This document shows positions 1-8,338 of a stretch of 64,000 bases of DNA, piece after piece. The position numbers and the translations under genes are program-made. The notes under the pieces are model-generated. The model had not been told where the DNA came from and made no database searches. It was given only the letters and a program-made list of their open reading frames with translations. The number at the start of each line of letters is the position of its first letter. Positions within the stretch are counted from its first letter, which is position 1. Source of the DNA: Candidatus Saccharimonadota bacterium (lineage in GTDB: Bacteria; Patescibacteriota; Saccharimonadia; Saccharimonadales; Saccharimonadaceae); assembly GCA_015655045.1 (NCBI GenBank), contig JAATFU010000005.1, positions 1 to 64,000 on the forward strand. The letters run 5' to 3'.

Positions 1-188
1 TGCTTTGAAGCATTGTCAAGATCTGAAGAAAGAGAAGAAACAATGGCTCTTTGGGAGATACCCCGATAGGCTACGATAGTTATAGCTGCCAGGATGGCAA
101 TAACCACAATAACGACGAGGAGCTCGATGATGGTGAAACCACGATTCTTATCTCGTGGCCTAGGATTTACTTGTTCGCTCTGAGACAT
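1..188 (-). CDS. type IV prepilin-like protein (3' end outside window)
   Basis: Reading leftward from an ATG at 188, the frame stays open to the window edge, giving the first 62 residues. A 17-residue basic leader ends in Gly before Phe-Thr-Ile-Ile-Glu, the class III (prepilin peptidase) cleavage site with Glu at mature position +5. A hydrophobic helix of about 20 residues follows. This is the hallmark of pilins and pseudopilins that are processed by PilD and assembled into surface filaments. The variable C-terminal domain is missing, so major versus minor pilin cannot be decided. The ATG has a purine-poor, G-rich upstream sequence (GGGGGG), and the transcript seems to start far upstream, near 415. 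Confidence 0.85.
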   Translation of the reverse strand, partial: MSQSEQVNPRPRDKNRGFTIIELLVVIVVIAILAAITIVAYRGISQRAIVSSLSSDLDNASK

Positions 189-523
189 AGGCCCCCCTGT
201 TTAGTAACTTGCAAACCTAGCGCGAGATACACAAAACCCGTCGCTAGGCGGACCTTTCGGCCCCACAGAAGTTTCCAACCATGACCAGAAAAAGATACCT
301 GAACGACGGGTTCAATATTTTTTCTGGATTTTTCAACCATGCCTTTTGCGTGAGCTACTCAGGTTAGGTTGGTTTTGCCGAATTGTTGGCGCATACGAAG
401 TGATACTACCTATGCTTAAAGAAATTGTAGCATAGTGTCATATCACGACACCAGCGCATACTTTGTCGCGAAGTGTTGGGCAGCTTCCCGTAGCTGCTCC
501 ACCCTGACCACCCGACTCGATTC
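189..523 (-). promoter_or_regulatory. long, possibly structured leader of the prepilin gene
   Basis: This 335-bp gap has no convincing ORF. On the minus strand an extended -10 (TGCTACAAT) lies near 425-433, so the prepilin mRNA would carry a leader of over 200 nt. Within it, bases 263-259 and 254-250 form a GNRA-capped hairpin (GAAA loop). Bases 248-242 (CCTAGCG) pair perfectly with 222-216 (CGCTAGG). The loop of that second stem (241-235) is complementary to 311-305 just upstream, so an H-type pseudoknot is possible. The match to a named riboswitch class was not recognised. The fold is read by eye only. Confidence 0.4.
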
Positions 524-1045
524 TTATTGCAGCTGAACCGTGCATTGCGTCACAGAGCTACCTTCGGTCACTGCCGTTGCACCCGCAATTGAGCAATTTT
601 GATTCACTCCTTGTAAGTAGAAAACTAGCTTGCCATCACTTGAGTGATACAAGGCACCACCTCTCATATTGTTGCCGATCCCAATCGAGAAAAGACTGGT
701 TACTAAGACTGGTTTTTGTGGCAGATACTGAGCGAGGACTGCATCAAGCGCAGGATTTGTCTGATATGCACCGCTGTCACCCTGCCAGCAATATCCACCT
801 GGATAGTTCGCACCTAAACAGCCTGTCTGCGTGGGATACCCAGAATTATCAGCTTTATACAAACCAAATACTTTAACGTATGACTCTACACCAGAGATAA
901 CTCGTGCATTATTTGCCCGTTGGGTAATGCCACCATAGGCGACGATCGTAATAGCCGCTAGGATTGCAATCACGACAATAACGACTAGGAGTTCAACGAT
1001 GGTGAAACCACGAGCGCGAGAACGATGCGAAGAAGAAGTTATCAT
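524..1045 (-). CDS. type IV prepilin-like protein
   Basis: The protein has about 173 residues when started at the ATG at 1045, giving a 12-residue basic leader, then Gly-Phe-Thr-Ile-Val-Glu and a long hydrophobic helix. An in-frame ATG at 1075 would give a longer leader; the GAAGGAA motif 12 nt upstream of 1045 and the typical short leader favour the internal start. The C-terminal half contains a few cysteines, which could form the disulfide loop common in pilins. A minus-strand -10 (TACAAT, 1105-1110) supports its own promoter. It probably makes a minor pilin or pseudopilin of the type IV filament; the exact role is unknown. Confidence 0.85.
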   Translation of the reverse strand: MITSSSHRSRARGFTIVELLVVIVVIAILAAITIVAYGGITQRANNARVISGVESYVKVFGLYKADNSGYPTQTGCLGANYPGGYCWQGDSGAYQTNPALDAVLAQYLPQKPVLVTSLFSIGIGNNMRGGALYHSSDGKLVFYLQGVNQNCSIAGATAVTEGSSVTQCTVQLQ

Positions 1046-1104
1046 GTGATGTAAGGGTTCCTTCGGGCACAACATATTAGTGTATGTAGCTTATGCTTAG
1101 GGAA

Positions 1105-1110
1105 ATTGTA
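1105..1110 (-). promoter_or_regulatory. -10 element of prepilin gene
   Basis: TGCTACAAT on the minus strand is an extended -10. The same sequence with the following ATTTC stretch occurs in front of the first prepilin near 425, so the two pilin genes share promoter architecture. Confidence 0.5.
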
Positions 1111-1252
1111 GCATGACATAGCACTACCGCACTAGACGCGTCAAAACATATGCCTCTGATGAGATCACATACATCTTATTAACTTGCCTAGACTCAAACA
1201 CCGAAGATGTTCGCACCTCTTTAGTGGAGCGTAACTGGCTTATCTATTGAAC

Positions 1253-1819
1253 TTATAAATATAAACCGAGCCTATGAAGCTCAGCGCGAGTTAAGTCGGA
1301 AATCCGAGCTTTCAGGGCATCCATTGACTCGACCAAAATTGAAACATGCGTGTCCTCGGCAAGACCGAGAAATTCTACAAGGCTCTCGCTGAAGCGACCC
1401 ACCATCGCTTTAGTCGCTGAGCTGTCATTTGCTACCCGGAACATGAGTTGCAACTCTCCGTCGTCCACAAATACTGAAGGAATGCGTCCTTCGAGATGGG
1501 CAGCAATGGAAGTTGTAGTAGAGGGAAGCATGTGGACGCCTTCCCTTCCATTAAACGGAATTGTCAAGACGGCGCGAATCGGATATCCCACCAAGTGTTC
1601 ACCGGGCTCAAGAGCCAGGCTTAGAAGCGAAGGACGACTCTCCACCATGTCCGGCCTATAGGATGTTTCGAAAACCGAGATAGTGGCGCCGCCTATAGAA
1701 CGAGTCTTTTCTCGATCAACTTGCGGCTCGGAAGACCGAGGCTCAGATTGTATATCTACAGGAACTCGCTCGGAGTGCTCTCTGATATAATCATTCTCAG
1801 TTGGCGGAATACTATCCAT
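1253..1819 (-). CDS. unrecognised protein, 188 aa
   Basis: No family was recognised. The N-terminal 45 residues are charged and probably disordered. The rest alternates hydrophobic and polar residues as in a beta-rich fold and ends in an amphipathic helix with LTRAELHRLG. No signal peptide or membrane segment is seen, so it is likely cytoplasmic. The start is well placed: a minus-strand TACAAT (1833-1828) sits 8 nt before the ATG, the leaderless layout seen at many other genes here. It runs alone between a prepilin gene and another unrecognised gene on the same strand. Confidence 0.6.
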   Translation of the reverse strand: MDSIPPTENDYIREHSERVPVDIQSEPRSSEPQVDREKTRSIGGATISVFETSYRPDMVESRPSLLSLALEPGEHLVGYPIRAVLTIPFNGREGVHMLPSTTTSIAAHLEGRIPSVFVDDGELQLMFRVANDSSATKAMVGRFSESLVEFLGLAEDTHVSILVESMDALKARISDLTRAELHRLGLYL

Positions 1820-1950
1820 ATAGACCTATTGTACCATCCGATAAAGGAATTCCTGCACCGGCGCTAAAGGCCTCATACAGTGTTCACCCCTGGAAGTGTA
1901 TCTGCACCTTGCATTTGAATAGACTTCCATAGATTGACGTGGCAGTAGGA

Positions 1951-2346
1951 CTATTTCTTTTCGAAGCCCGGCATCGCTAAACGACCAATCTGTCGTAGGT
2001 AAGCACTAGTCCGATGTAGAAATCCGGGCTCCTTTTCCACCACTGGTACTACTAGCCCATGGGTAAGAATGTTGCGTCGAACCGTTGGATCCTGAAACGC
2101 GCTAGCTAAAACATCAGCTACGTCGACCGAAAGATCAGATTCATTCAAGATCTTACGAATAGGACGCGTAAATTCCGTCGCAAATGGAGAACTCCCACCA
2201 TCGACATAGTAGCCTGCACGGGGTGGGATTGATCTGCGCGAGAATGCAGCTAGAGGGTCTTCTCCGTCTACTGGCTTTCGGTAGCCTTCGGGTAATTCAA
2301 TATCGTTACGCTTCCTCCGTGTACTGGGCGTTAAACACCCTAACAA
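1951..2346 (-). CDS. unrecognised protein, about 131 aa
   Basis: The frame is open from a TTG at 2346. It encodes a basic N-terminus followed by a mostly helical sequence containing DVADVLASAF and ending in basic residues. No domain was recognised. The true start is unclear: a -10-like TATACT lies only 3 nt before the TTG, while an SD-like GGAGG about 40 nt inside the frame precedes an ATT codon. The product may therefore be about 115 residues, starting near the ELPEGYRKP segment. It lies just downstream of tRNA-Ala on the same strand. Confidence 0.45.
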   Translation of the reverse strand: MLGCLTPSTRRKRNDIELPEGYRKPVDGEDPLAAFSRRSIPPRAGYYVDGGSSPFATEFTRPIRKILNESDLSVDVADVLASAFQDPTVRRNILTHGLVVPVVEKEPGFLHRTSAYLRQIGRLAMPGFEKK

Positions 2347-2431
2347 TAGAGTATAGCTAGAGATTTTTCAATATTAAGTTGTTGCCAGACCCCGATAGCT
2401 ATCGGTTTTCATTAAAAATATATATTCGCTA

Positions 2432-2508
2432 TGGTGGAGCTAGAGGGACTCAAACCCTCGACTTCTTCCATGCCATGGAAGCACTCTAATCAACTGAGCT
2501 ATAGCCCC
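2432..2508 (-). tRNA. tRNA-Ala (GGC)
   Basis: A complete cloverleaf reads on the minus strand. The anticodon loop ATGGCAT gives anticodon GGC. The acceptor stem carries the G3-U70 wobble that alanyl-tRNA synthetase recognises, and the CCA end is encoded. Confidence 0.97.
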
Positions 2509-2527
2509 ATATCTATTGGAGTATATC

Positions 2528-2700
2528 AAAAACTCATCCCCGTCGCCAGGGATGAGCCTTCTTGCTGCTACGCGCCCACCCGGGGCACTTTTTGTGAACG
2601 TGTTTGTTTTACTTTGCGCAAAGGTTACCCCTTTTGCGCACCAGCAATACCCCCAGTATGCCCGAGTTTATACTCAAACACAAGCATATTTGTCGTATTT
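2528..2700 (-). ncRNA. candidate structured small RNA ending in a terminator
   Basis: The gap between tRNA-Ala and the RRM gene has no supported ORF, yet on the minus strand it contains consecutive stem-loops. These are 2640-2615 (TGCGCAAA arms), 2588-2572 (GTGCCC/GGGCGC) and a final hairpin 2556-2533 followed by TTTTT (2532-2528), a good intrinsic terminator. Short GTGTTT/AAACAC segments could enclose the first stems. A terminator on this strand with no upstream gene implies a non-coding transcript. The 5' end near 2700 is a guess. It did not look like tmRNA, RNase P RNA or SRP RNA. Confidence 0.35.
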
Positions 2701-2890
2701 ATTGTTCTTATACTAGTAATTACAACCAATGTATGCTTAAATAATAGCGTTCAGAAGCACACGCGTATTAAGGCAAAAGGCGGGCGCTTACCTCTTAAAC
2801 AGGTAAACTCTCTTCTTCGCAATCAATCGCTAGAGCGGTCGGTCTGACGATAATTTAGAATCAGATAAGAAGAAAAGAGTACCTACATTT
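2701..2890. other. gene-free spacer upstream of RRM gene
   Basis: No ORF is supported. A -10-like TATACT near 2709 on the plus strand could start the RRM transcript, giving a leader of about 180 nt. That leader would contain a small hairpin (TTACCT/AGGTAA) near 2790-2808 and an A/G-rich stretch just before the start codon. Confidence 0.3.
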
Positions 2891-3229
2891 ATGGCACAGC
2901 AAAATCTATTCATCGGTAGCCTAGCCTACGCTACTACTGATGACACACTAAAAGCTTTTTTTGAGCAAATTGGTGAAGTTGAAAGCGCACGAGTAATCAC
3001 TGACCGCGACAGCGGTCGTTCAAAAGGCTTCGGCTTTGTTGAATTCAAAAACGAAGCAGATAACCAAAAGGCTGTTGATCAGCTTGATGGCAAAGAGCTT
3101 GATGGTCGCGCAATCAGCGTTGGCCTAGCCCGACCAAAGGAAGATCGACCTCGTCGTGACTTCGGCGGCGGCAACGACCGTGGCGGTAGCAGCAACGGCG
3201 GCGGTTCATTCCGTCAGCGTAGCTGGTAA
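2891..3229 (+). CDS. single-RRM RNA-binding protein
   Basis: The 112-residue protein holds one RNA-recognition motif (residues about 5-80). RNP2 is LFIGSL near the N-terminus and RNP1 is KGFGFVEF at about 46-53. A Gly/Arg-rich tail of about 30 residues follows. This is the layout of the bacterial and cyanobacterial RNA-binding (Rbp) proteins thought to act as RNA chaperones. It is monocistronic, with a strong terminator directly downstream. Long leaders are common for such genes and one is possible here. The family assignment is firm; its RNA targets are unknown. Confidence 0.93.
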   Translation: MAQQNLFIGSLAYATTDDTLKAFFEQIGEVESARVITDRDSGRSKGFGFVEFKNEADNQKAVDQLDGKELDGRAISVGLARPKEDRPRRDFGGGNDRGGSSNGGGSFRQRSW

Positions 3230-3250
3230 TTTATTACCACACCTCACTCA

Positions 3251-3284
3251 AATACCTCGCCCTTAACAAGCGAGGTATTTTTGT
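3251..3284 (+). terminator. intrinsic terminator of RRM gene
   Basis: A perfect 10-bp stem (AATACCTCGC with GCGAGGTATT) is followed by TTTTG. Confidence 0.9.
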
Positions 3285-3312
3285 TGCGGACTCGATGAGA
3301 TACGAGCACTGA

Positions 3313-3339
3313 CAAGAAGAGGCGGTCTGCCTCTTCTTG
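3313..3339. terminator. strong hairpin between RRM gene and gpmA
   Basis: An 11-bp perfect stem (CAAGAAGAGGC with GCCTCTTCTTG) with a 5-nt loop lies 36 bp past the gpmA stop. It lacks a clear U-tract on either strand, so it may end or protect the gpmA mRNA. Confidence 0.5.
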
Positions 3340-3375
3340 CATATCATATAGTAAGCCCTTAGGCCCTCGCTCGTC

Positions 3376-4026
3376 TTATGCCTTTGGCGGTGTCGTATCG
3401 ATCTGACGAATCTCTTTCTTGATTACCTTCCCCTCTGGGTCAACGTGGTAGAGCAAGATTTGGCCAAAGCCCATCTCGACATTAGCAATCTCATCCTCAT
3501 GAATATCTTCAAGGTGCTTAATCAAGGCACGAATTGAGTTACCGTGGGCAACCAGTAATACGTTCTCACCAGCTTGCAAGCGTGGCAATAGTTCGGTTTC
3601 AAAGAATGGCACTACCCGAGCATGTACGTCCTTAAGGGTCTCGCCACCAGGTACGGGGTAGTCCCAACCACGACGAATACCCTTAAAGGCCTCATCGCCA
3701 ATCTCGGTCTGGACTTCCCATTTGTTCTTGCCCGTCAGTTCACCGTAATCACGCTCGTTCACGGCACCGCGAACCTGTTTCATAACATCTGGATAGTTGG
3801 CACCGGCCAGGATACCCTCGAGCGTTTGATGGGTACGCTTCTGTTCAGACACGTAGGCGACATCAAACTTAATTTCTTTTAATAGTTCCCCGACCATGCG
3901 GGCTTCTTTATGACCTTTTTCGGTCAAACTAACATCGGTCAGCCCTGTCCATTTGCCGAGGAGATTCCACTCTGATTCAGTGTGACGACTAATAACTAAT
4001 AGGCCTGTTTTTGGTTGTATACTCAT
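3376..4026 (-). CDS. gpmA: 2,3-bisphosphoglycerate-dependent phosphoglycerate mutase
   Basis: The enzyme interconverts 3- and 2-phosphoglycerate in lower glycolysis. The catalytic histidine is in the RHTESEWN block; most homologues have RHG. The second histidine is in LVAHGNSIR, and the ERDYGELTG and KWTGLTDVSLTEKG blocks are also present. I start it at the ATG at 4026: a TTGAAT-17-CATACT promoter (4062-4034) sits 7 nt upstream, which would place the longer start at 4062 inside the promoter. It is divergent from enolase, the next step of the same pathway, with only 57 bp between starts, so the two are probably co-regulated. Confidence 0.95.
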   Translation of the reverse strand: MSIQPKTGLLVISRHTESEWNLLGKWTGLTDVSLTEKGHKEARMVGELLKEIKFDVAYVSEQKRTHQTLEGILAGANYPDVMKQVRGAVNERDYGELTGKNKWEVQTEIGDEAFKGIRRGWDYPVPGGETLKDVHARVVPFFETELLPRLQAGENVLLVAHGNSIRALIKHLEDIHEDEIANVEMGFGQILLYHVDPEGKVIKKEIRQIDTTPPKA

Positions 4027-4033
4027 AAATTTC

Positions 4034-4062
4034 AGTATGCGCCCACCTAGTCTGAAATTCAA
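4034..4062 (-). promoter_or_regulatory. gpmA promoter, leaderless layout
   Basis: On the minus strand TTGAAT (4062-4057), a 17-bp spacer and CATACT (4039-4034) lie 7 nt before the gpmA ATG. A TAGACT box (4071-4076) sits 7 nt before the divergent eno ATG. Confidence 0.7.
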
Positions 4063-4083
4063 GACAGGTGTAGACTAGTAGGT

Positions 4084-5367
4084 ATGAGTACTTTTCCTAT
4101 TTCAAAAATCATTGGACGACAAATTATTGACTCGCGAGGTAACCCAACGGTTGAAGCCGATGTCTACCTCGAAGACGGCACCTTCGGCCGCGCTGCGGTA
4201 CCAAGTGGTGCTAGCACCGGTTCGGGCGAAGCCCTCGAGCTTCGTGACGGCGATGCTGCCTACGGCGGTAAGGGTGTTTCCCAAGCCGTTGCCCACATTA
4301 ACAACGAAATTAAAGACCGCCTGATTGGCTGGGATGCGGCTGATCAAGCAGGACTTGATAAGGCCCTGATTGAACTCGATGGCACCGACAATAAAGCCAG
4401 CCTTGGCGCCAACGCGATCCTCGCTGTCAGCCTAGCTGCCGCAAAAGCCGTGGCCAACACTCGTCACCTTCCCCTCCACCACTACATTGCTGAGCTCACT
4501 GGTACTACAAACCAAAGTTTACCGCTGCCTATGATGAATGTCATGAACGGTGGACAGCACGCCGCCGGTAGCACCGACGTACAAGAATACATGATTATCC
4601 CTGTCGGAGCGGAGACATTTGCTGATGCTATCCGCATCGGTACCGAAGTCTTCCACGCCCTCGCTAAGGTCTTAAAAGAAGCCGGCTACGGCACGACAGT
4701 AGGTGACGAAGGTGGCTATGCCCCAGCCGTTCGAACTGGCAACCGTGAACCACTCGAACTCATTAGCAAAGCAGTTGAAAAGGCCGGTTACAGCCTCGGT
4801 ACCGACGTAGCCCTCGCCCTTGACGTTGCCTCTAGCGAGCTGTACGAAGATGGAGTCTATAATCTCACCACCGAAGGCAAGAAAGTAAGCGCCGAAGAAC
4901 TAATTAGCTGGTACGAGCAACTCAGTACCGACTTCCCTATCGTCTCAATTGAAGATGGCCTCGATGAGAACGACTGGGCTAACTGGACAGAACTCAATAG
5001 CCGCCTCGGGAGTCGTATGCAACTGGTTGGCGACGACTTACTCGTTACCAACACCAAGCTTTTAAAGCGTGGAATTGAAGATAAGGCCGCCAACGCGATT
5101 TTAATCAAGCCCAACCAAATTGGTACCCTAAGCGAAACGATTGAAGCCGTGAAGATTGCCCAAGCTGCTGGCTGGAACACCGTCATGTCACACCGTAGTG
5201 GTGAGACTGAAGATGTCACCATTGCCCACCTAGCCGTGGGTCTTGGCTGTGGTCAAATTAAGACTGGTTCACTCTCTCGTACTGATCGGATCGCAAAGTA
5301 CAATGAATTGCTCCGAATTGCCGAAGCTGCTCCTGAACTCCGCCTTGCGAAACCATTCACTAAGTAG
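4084..5367 (+). CDS. eno: enolase
   Basis: Phosphopyruvate hydratase converts 2-phosphoglycerate to phosphoenolpyruvate in the cytoplasm. At 427 residues it is full length. Visible signatures are GASTG near residue 40, the metal-binding IEDGLDEND and VGDDLLVTN blocks, KPNQIGT with the catalytic lysine, and SHRSGETED near the C-terminus. The ATG is 7 nt after a TAGACT -10, so the mRNA is probably leaderless. It pairs divergently with gpmA and ends in a bidirectional terminator shared with the convergent ABC transporter gene. Confidence 0.98.
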   Translation: MSTFPISKIIGRQIIDSRGNPTVEADVYLEDGTFGRAAVPSGASTGSGEALELRDGDAAYGGKGVSQAVAHINNEIKDRLIGWDAADQAGLDKALIELDGTDNKASLGANAILAVSLAAAKAVANTRHLPLHHYIAELTGTTNQSLPLPMMNVMNGGQHAAGSTDVQEYMIIPVGAETFADAIRIGTEVFHALAKVLKEAGYGTTVGDEGGYAPAVRTGNREPLELISKAVEKAGYSLGTDVALALDVASSELYEDGVYNLTTEGKKVSAEELISWYEQLSTDFPIVSIEDGLDENDWANWTELNSRLGSRMQLVGDDLLVTNTKLLKRGIEDKAANAILIKPNQIGTLSETIEAVKIAQAAGWNTVMSHRSGETEDVTIAHLAVGLGCGQIKTGSLSRTDRIAKYNELLRIAEAAPELRLAKPFTK

Positions 5368-5383
5368 TAGTTCTCTACTCCAA

Positions 5384-5420
5384 AAAATAACGTCATTTCT
5401 CTACGAGATGACGTTATTTT
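5384..5420. terminator. bidirectional terminator between eno and ABC exporter
   Basis: A 13-bp perfect stem (AAAATAACGTCAT with ATGACGTTATTTT) is flanked by A and T runs, so it can stop transcripts from both convergent genes. Confidence 0.85.
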
Positions 5421-5436
5421 ATAACAGACAAATAAA

Positions 5437-7233
5437 CTATAGTTGGGATTCAAACATGGTGTAGTAGGCACCTTTATTCGCGACTAGTTCCTGGTGCGTG
5501 CCTCGTTCAACGACGTGGCCGTTCTCAAGCATGAAAATAATGTCAGCTTTCTTGACGGTCGTGAGGCGATGGCTAATAGTAATCACGGTCTTATCTTTAG
5601 CTTCAAAAAGATGCGTAAATATTCTCGACTCGGCCAATGCATCAATTGCCGAGGTTGGCTCATCAAGGATAATAACTGGGCTGTCCCGATAAAAATTACG
5701 AGCTAGAGCCAATCGTTGCCATTGCCCGCCCGAAAGATCAACACCCTTATTACCCGCCTCGTCTTCCATCCACGTAATCACGTAGTTATCAACGCCTTGA
5801 GGGAGTTTTTGTAAGAATGTCCGCGCTTCAGCCCAATCTAGTGCCTGGTCAAAACGCTTCTGGTCAAACGGCGCACTGACATCACCGAAGTAGATGTTGT
5901 CACGAGCCGTGGCAAAACCATACGTCGTATAGTTTTGACTCAGCATTCCTAAGTGACGATGCCACGAACCAATCTCAAACTCTGGTAGTGGCGTCCCATC
6001 AAGCAACACCGTCCCTTCTGTCGGTTGGTATAAACCTGTAAGAAGCTTAATTAATGTCGTCTTTCCCGCTCCATTTTCGCCGACAATTGCCACGTGTTGC
6101 TGTTTGGTGATCTCAAGTGAGATATCCTGAAGCACCATAATATCGCTTTGCGGATAGTGAAACGAGACATGATCAAATCGAATCGAGTGAGGCACCCCGC
6201 GTAGCCTCGCCCCATTCCCTTCGGCTTCTGGAAGCTCCATAAAGAATTGGTAATCAACGAGGTTAGCGAGATCCTCATCGACCGAGTTAATAGCCGACAC
6301 AAAGCCACTCGCACCACCAAGCGCGCGCGAGACAATCTGTTGCACGTAGAGGAATTGACCAATCGGCAGCGCGTGATGAATAATTTGCGAAACCGTCCAG
6401 AGCAAGGCAATCACTTCGGCTGCTGCTTCGAGGATATCCGCTCCTAAACGCTTGAAGATAAAGCTTCGCTCGAAGTCAATCTGTTCTTTCTCATCCGCCT
6501 CTCGAAACTTCAGCCGCAAATCTAATAAGTGACGCACCACACCATATAGTCGAAGCTCTGCCATATGATCTGGCTGCAATAAGTTCCACTCAATCATACT
6601 GCGCGACCGTCTATCTTCGACATGTGTATTCCAATGACGTGTCTGAGCCCGAGAAAGCCGAAACTGAATAATAATTCCCGGAATCACCGCTGCTAGCAAG
6701 ATAAGACCAAGCCACCAACTCACTAAAATTAGGGCCACTAACCCAGCTAGTAAAGCGATAAACTGACTAATGACAGTTGCTAAACGATCAAACACATACG
6801 GAAAGAAGCTCGCAAAACGCGAGGCTTTGTCGTACGTATCAATTGTCTGTTTATCATCATAACGCCAGAAATCGAGCTTTAAGAAGTGCTCATACATGCG
6901 ATCACTCACAGCTGCTTCTACCCGGTAGCGCATCGACTTGCTCATATATTGTTGCACGCTCGACCATGCAGTCATCACAATCCCTAGCAGCGCAGTAATA
7001 ATAACGTATGTAATAGCCCGAGATCCTGCCGTAGGATTACCCGTAAAGGCCTCGGCGAGTGCGGTGGTCGTAAGAGCCGCAAAGTACGTGGTCACAATCG
7101 GCAGAACCGCATTAATAATTGAGCCACTCACTTCAACTACTACCGCCAGCGGAGCTGCCTGATAAGTAATCTTGGCAACGCGAGCAATGGCGACAAATCG
7201 CTGTCTTGTTGAGAGATGTACTACTTCCGCCAT
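5437..7233 (-). CDS. ABC exporter, fused membrane and ATPase domains
   Basis: The 598-residue protein has an N-terminal ABC exporter membrane domain (about six hydrophobic segments, residues 20-310) and a C-terminal nucleotide-binding domain. The latter shows Walker A GENGAGKTT, signature LSGGQWQR, Walker B VIILDEPTS and the ISHR switch histidine. This is a half-transporter that works as a dimer; substrates could be lipids, peptides or drugs and cannot be told from sequence. The ATG at 7233 has a TAGAAT box 9 nt upstream. A similar half-transporter starts at 63446, but the two are too far apart to be one operon. Confidence 0.93.
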   Translation of the reverse strand: MAEVVHLSTRQRFVAIARVAKITYQAAPLAVVVEVSGSIINAVLPIVTTYFAALTTTALAEAFTGNPTAGSRAITYVIITALLGIVMTAWSSVQQYMSKSMRYRVEAAVSDRMYEHFLKLDFWRYDDKQTIDTYDKASRFASFFPYVFDRLATVISQFIALLAGLVALILVSWWLGLILLAAVIPGIIIQFRLSRAQTRHWNTHVEDRRSRSMIEWNLLQPDHMAELRLYGVVRHLLDLRLKFREADEKEQIDFERSFIFKRLGADILEAAAEVIALLWTVSQIIHHALPIGQFLYVQQIVSRALGGASGFVSAINSVDEDLANLVDYQFFMELPEAEGNGARLRGVPHSIRFDHVSFHYPQSDIMVLQDISLEITKQQHVAIVGENGAGKTTLIKLLTGLYQPTEGTVLLDGTPLPEFEIGSWHRHLGMLSQNYTTYGFATARDNIYFGDVSAPFDQKRFDQALDWAEARTFLQKLPQGVDNYVITWMEDEAGNKGVDLSGGQWQRLALARNFYRDSPVIILDEPTSAIDALAESRIFTHLFEAKDKTVITISHRLTTVKKADIIFMLENGHVVERGTHQELVANKGAYYTMFESQL

Positions 7234-7281
7234 AACTGTATCATTCTACTACGTTTGGTGGCCAGAAACGACCCCTAATTG

Positions 7282-7644
7282 CTAGTGGAGAAGTGGCGAG
7301 TTGAGCCAATCCAATCCAAGATGTAAGAATCGATTCGTTGCGCCAAAACCATTAATCAGCCAAATGGTCAGCACCACAACAATACCAGTTAAGAGTAAGA
7401 TGGCAATCCTAAGAAGCATAGGCTGGCGCTTCAGCCACTGTTGCCAGGTAGTATAGATCTTTCGAAGCGCATCCCGCCACCGCTTGGCAAACTCAAATTC
7501 AGTCGCTAGAATGGCAAGACCAGCAAAAATAATCAACCACCCAGGCCCCGGGTAGGGCACAAGGGCGAGTCCAATCAAGACCACTAACCCGCCTGCCAAT
7601 GCGACGAGTACTCGTTTACTATGACGGCGGAATTGGTACTTCAT
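7282..7644 (-). CDS. PGPGW-motif membrane protein
   Basis: This 120-residue protein has two hydrophobic segments around the PYPGPGW motif (residues 29-35) and a third near residue 90. The motif defines the PGPGW transmembrane family found mainly in Actinobacteria; its function is unknown. A strong SD (AGAGGAGG) sits 5 nt before the ATG, as expected for the last gene of the operon that runs from htpX/ligA through the DUF1653 protein. Topology suggests a small inner-membrane protein with a basic cytoplasmic loop between helices. Confidence 0.8.
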   Translation of the reverse strand: MKYQFRRHSKRVLVALAGGLVVLIGLALVPYPGPGWLIIFAGLAILATEFEFAKRWRDALRKIYTTWQQWLKRQPMLLRIAILLLTGIVVVLTIWLINGFGATNRFLHLGLDWLNSPLLH

Positions 7645-7669
7645 TGGTGCCTCCTCTTAAGTGTCGTGC

Positions 7670-8338
7670 TTAGTCTCGTTTCTTGAACCGAGGTATGGAT
7701 TGTCCCTCTATACTAATCATATCAGTAAAGAGAGCATATGGCCGCGCCCAAAATGGCACGTCACTTTCATATAGTGGTTTGTAGATAACCAGCGGCTCAA
7801 GATTCTCACTCTGCAATGCCACCCCCAACACCTCATACTGTTGACCTTTATAGTGTTCATATTGCCCTAGCTCAATAGAGGGTACCTCAAAGGCCTCGCT
7901 TTTACCGCTTTTAGCTGACTGCGTCATCAGCTGCGGATGGATATAGAATCCGATTGGCTCGCGGCCATCTTCTAACTTTAAGGAGTGTCGTTTTGTTATC
8001 CCGATGGATGAGCTATTGCTTATTACCCACTCATCGGCCACATAAAAACCAATGTGTTCGTCCCACACCACCACGGCCCCTTCAACTGGAGCATCGATTT
8101 GGTACCAACCCGTTTGGTGCATTCTCTCGAGCGTTGTTCGTACTGTTGCATGTGGCATATCAATAAGCTGAAAAATCGTCAACACACTCGAGACCATATA
8201 GGCACAGGAGAGTTCGCCATTATTCATCACGTCCTGCTCTATCCCATCCGTATCAACTACATACAGGTGTTGCCACATCGCACTACCTGGGAGTGCGTGA
8301 ATAAAACTCAAATAGTTTTTCAATCTAAGGCGTTTCAC
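7670..8338 (-). CDS. NlpC/P60-like domain fused to DUF1653
   Basis: The C-terminal 65 residues match DUF1653: HYKGQQYEVLG, SENLEPLVIYKPLY, WARPYALF and a PRF ending. The N-terminal half looks like a cysteine-peptidase fold of the NlpC/P60 or CHAP type, with a possible catalytic Cys in GELSCAYMV and His in DEHIGFYV. No signal peptide is seen, so it may act inside the cell or be exported another way. The GTG start at 8338 overlaps the ligA stop by four bases (GTGA), implying translational coupling to ligA. The DUF1653 call is firm; the peptidase reading is inference. Confidence 0.75.
   Translation of the reverse strand: MKRLRLKNYLSFIHALPGSAMWQHLYVVDTDGIEQDVMNNGELSCAYMVSSVLTIFQLIDMPHATVRTTLERMHQTGWYQIDAPVEGAVVVWDEHIGFYVADEWVISNSSSIGITKRHSLKLEDGREPIGFYIHPQLMTQSAKSGKSEAFEVPSIELGQYEHYKGQQYEVLGVALQSENLEPLVIYKPLYESDVPFWARPYALFTDMISIEGQSIPRFKKRD

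Noticed and set aside
2431-2847. Plus-strand frame of 138 codons
   Set aside because: It runs antisense through tRNA-Ala and across several hairpins, has no family resemblance and is better explained as chance.
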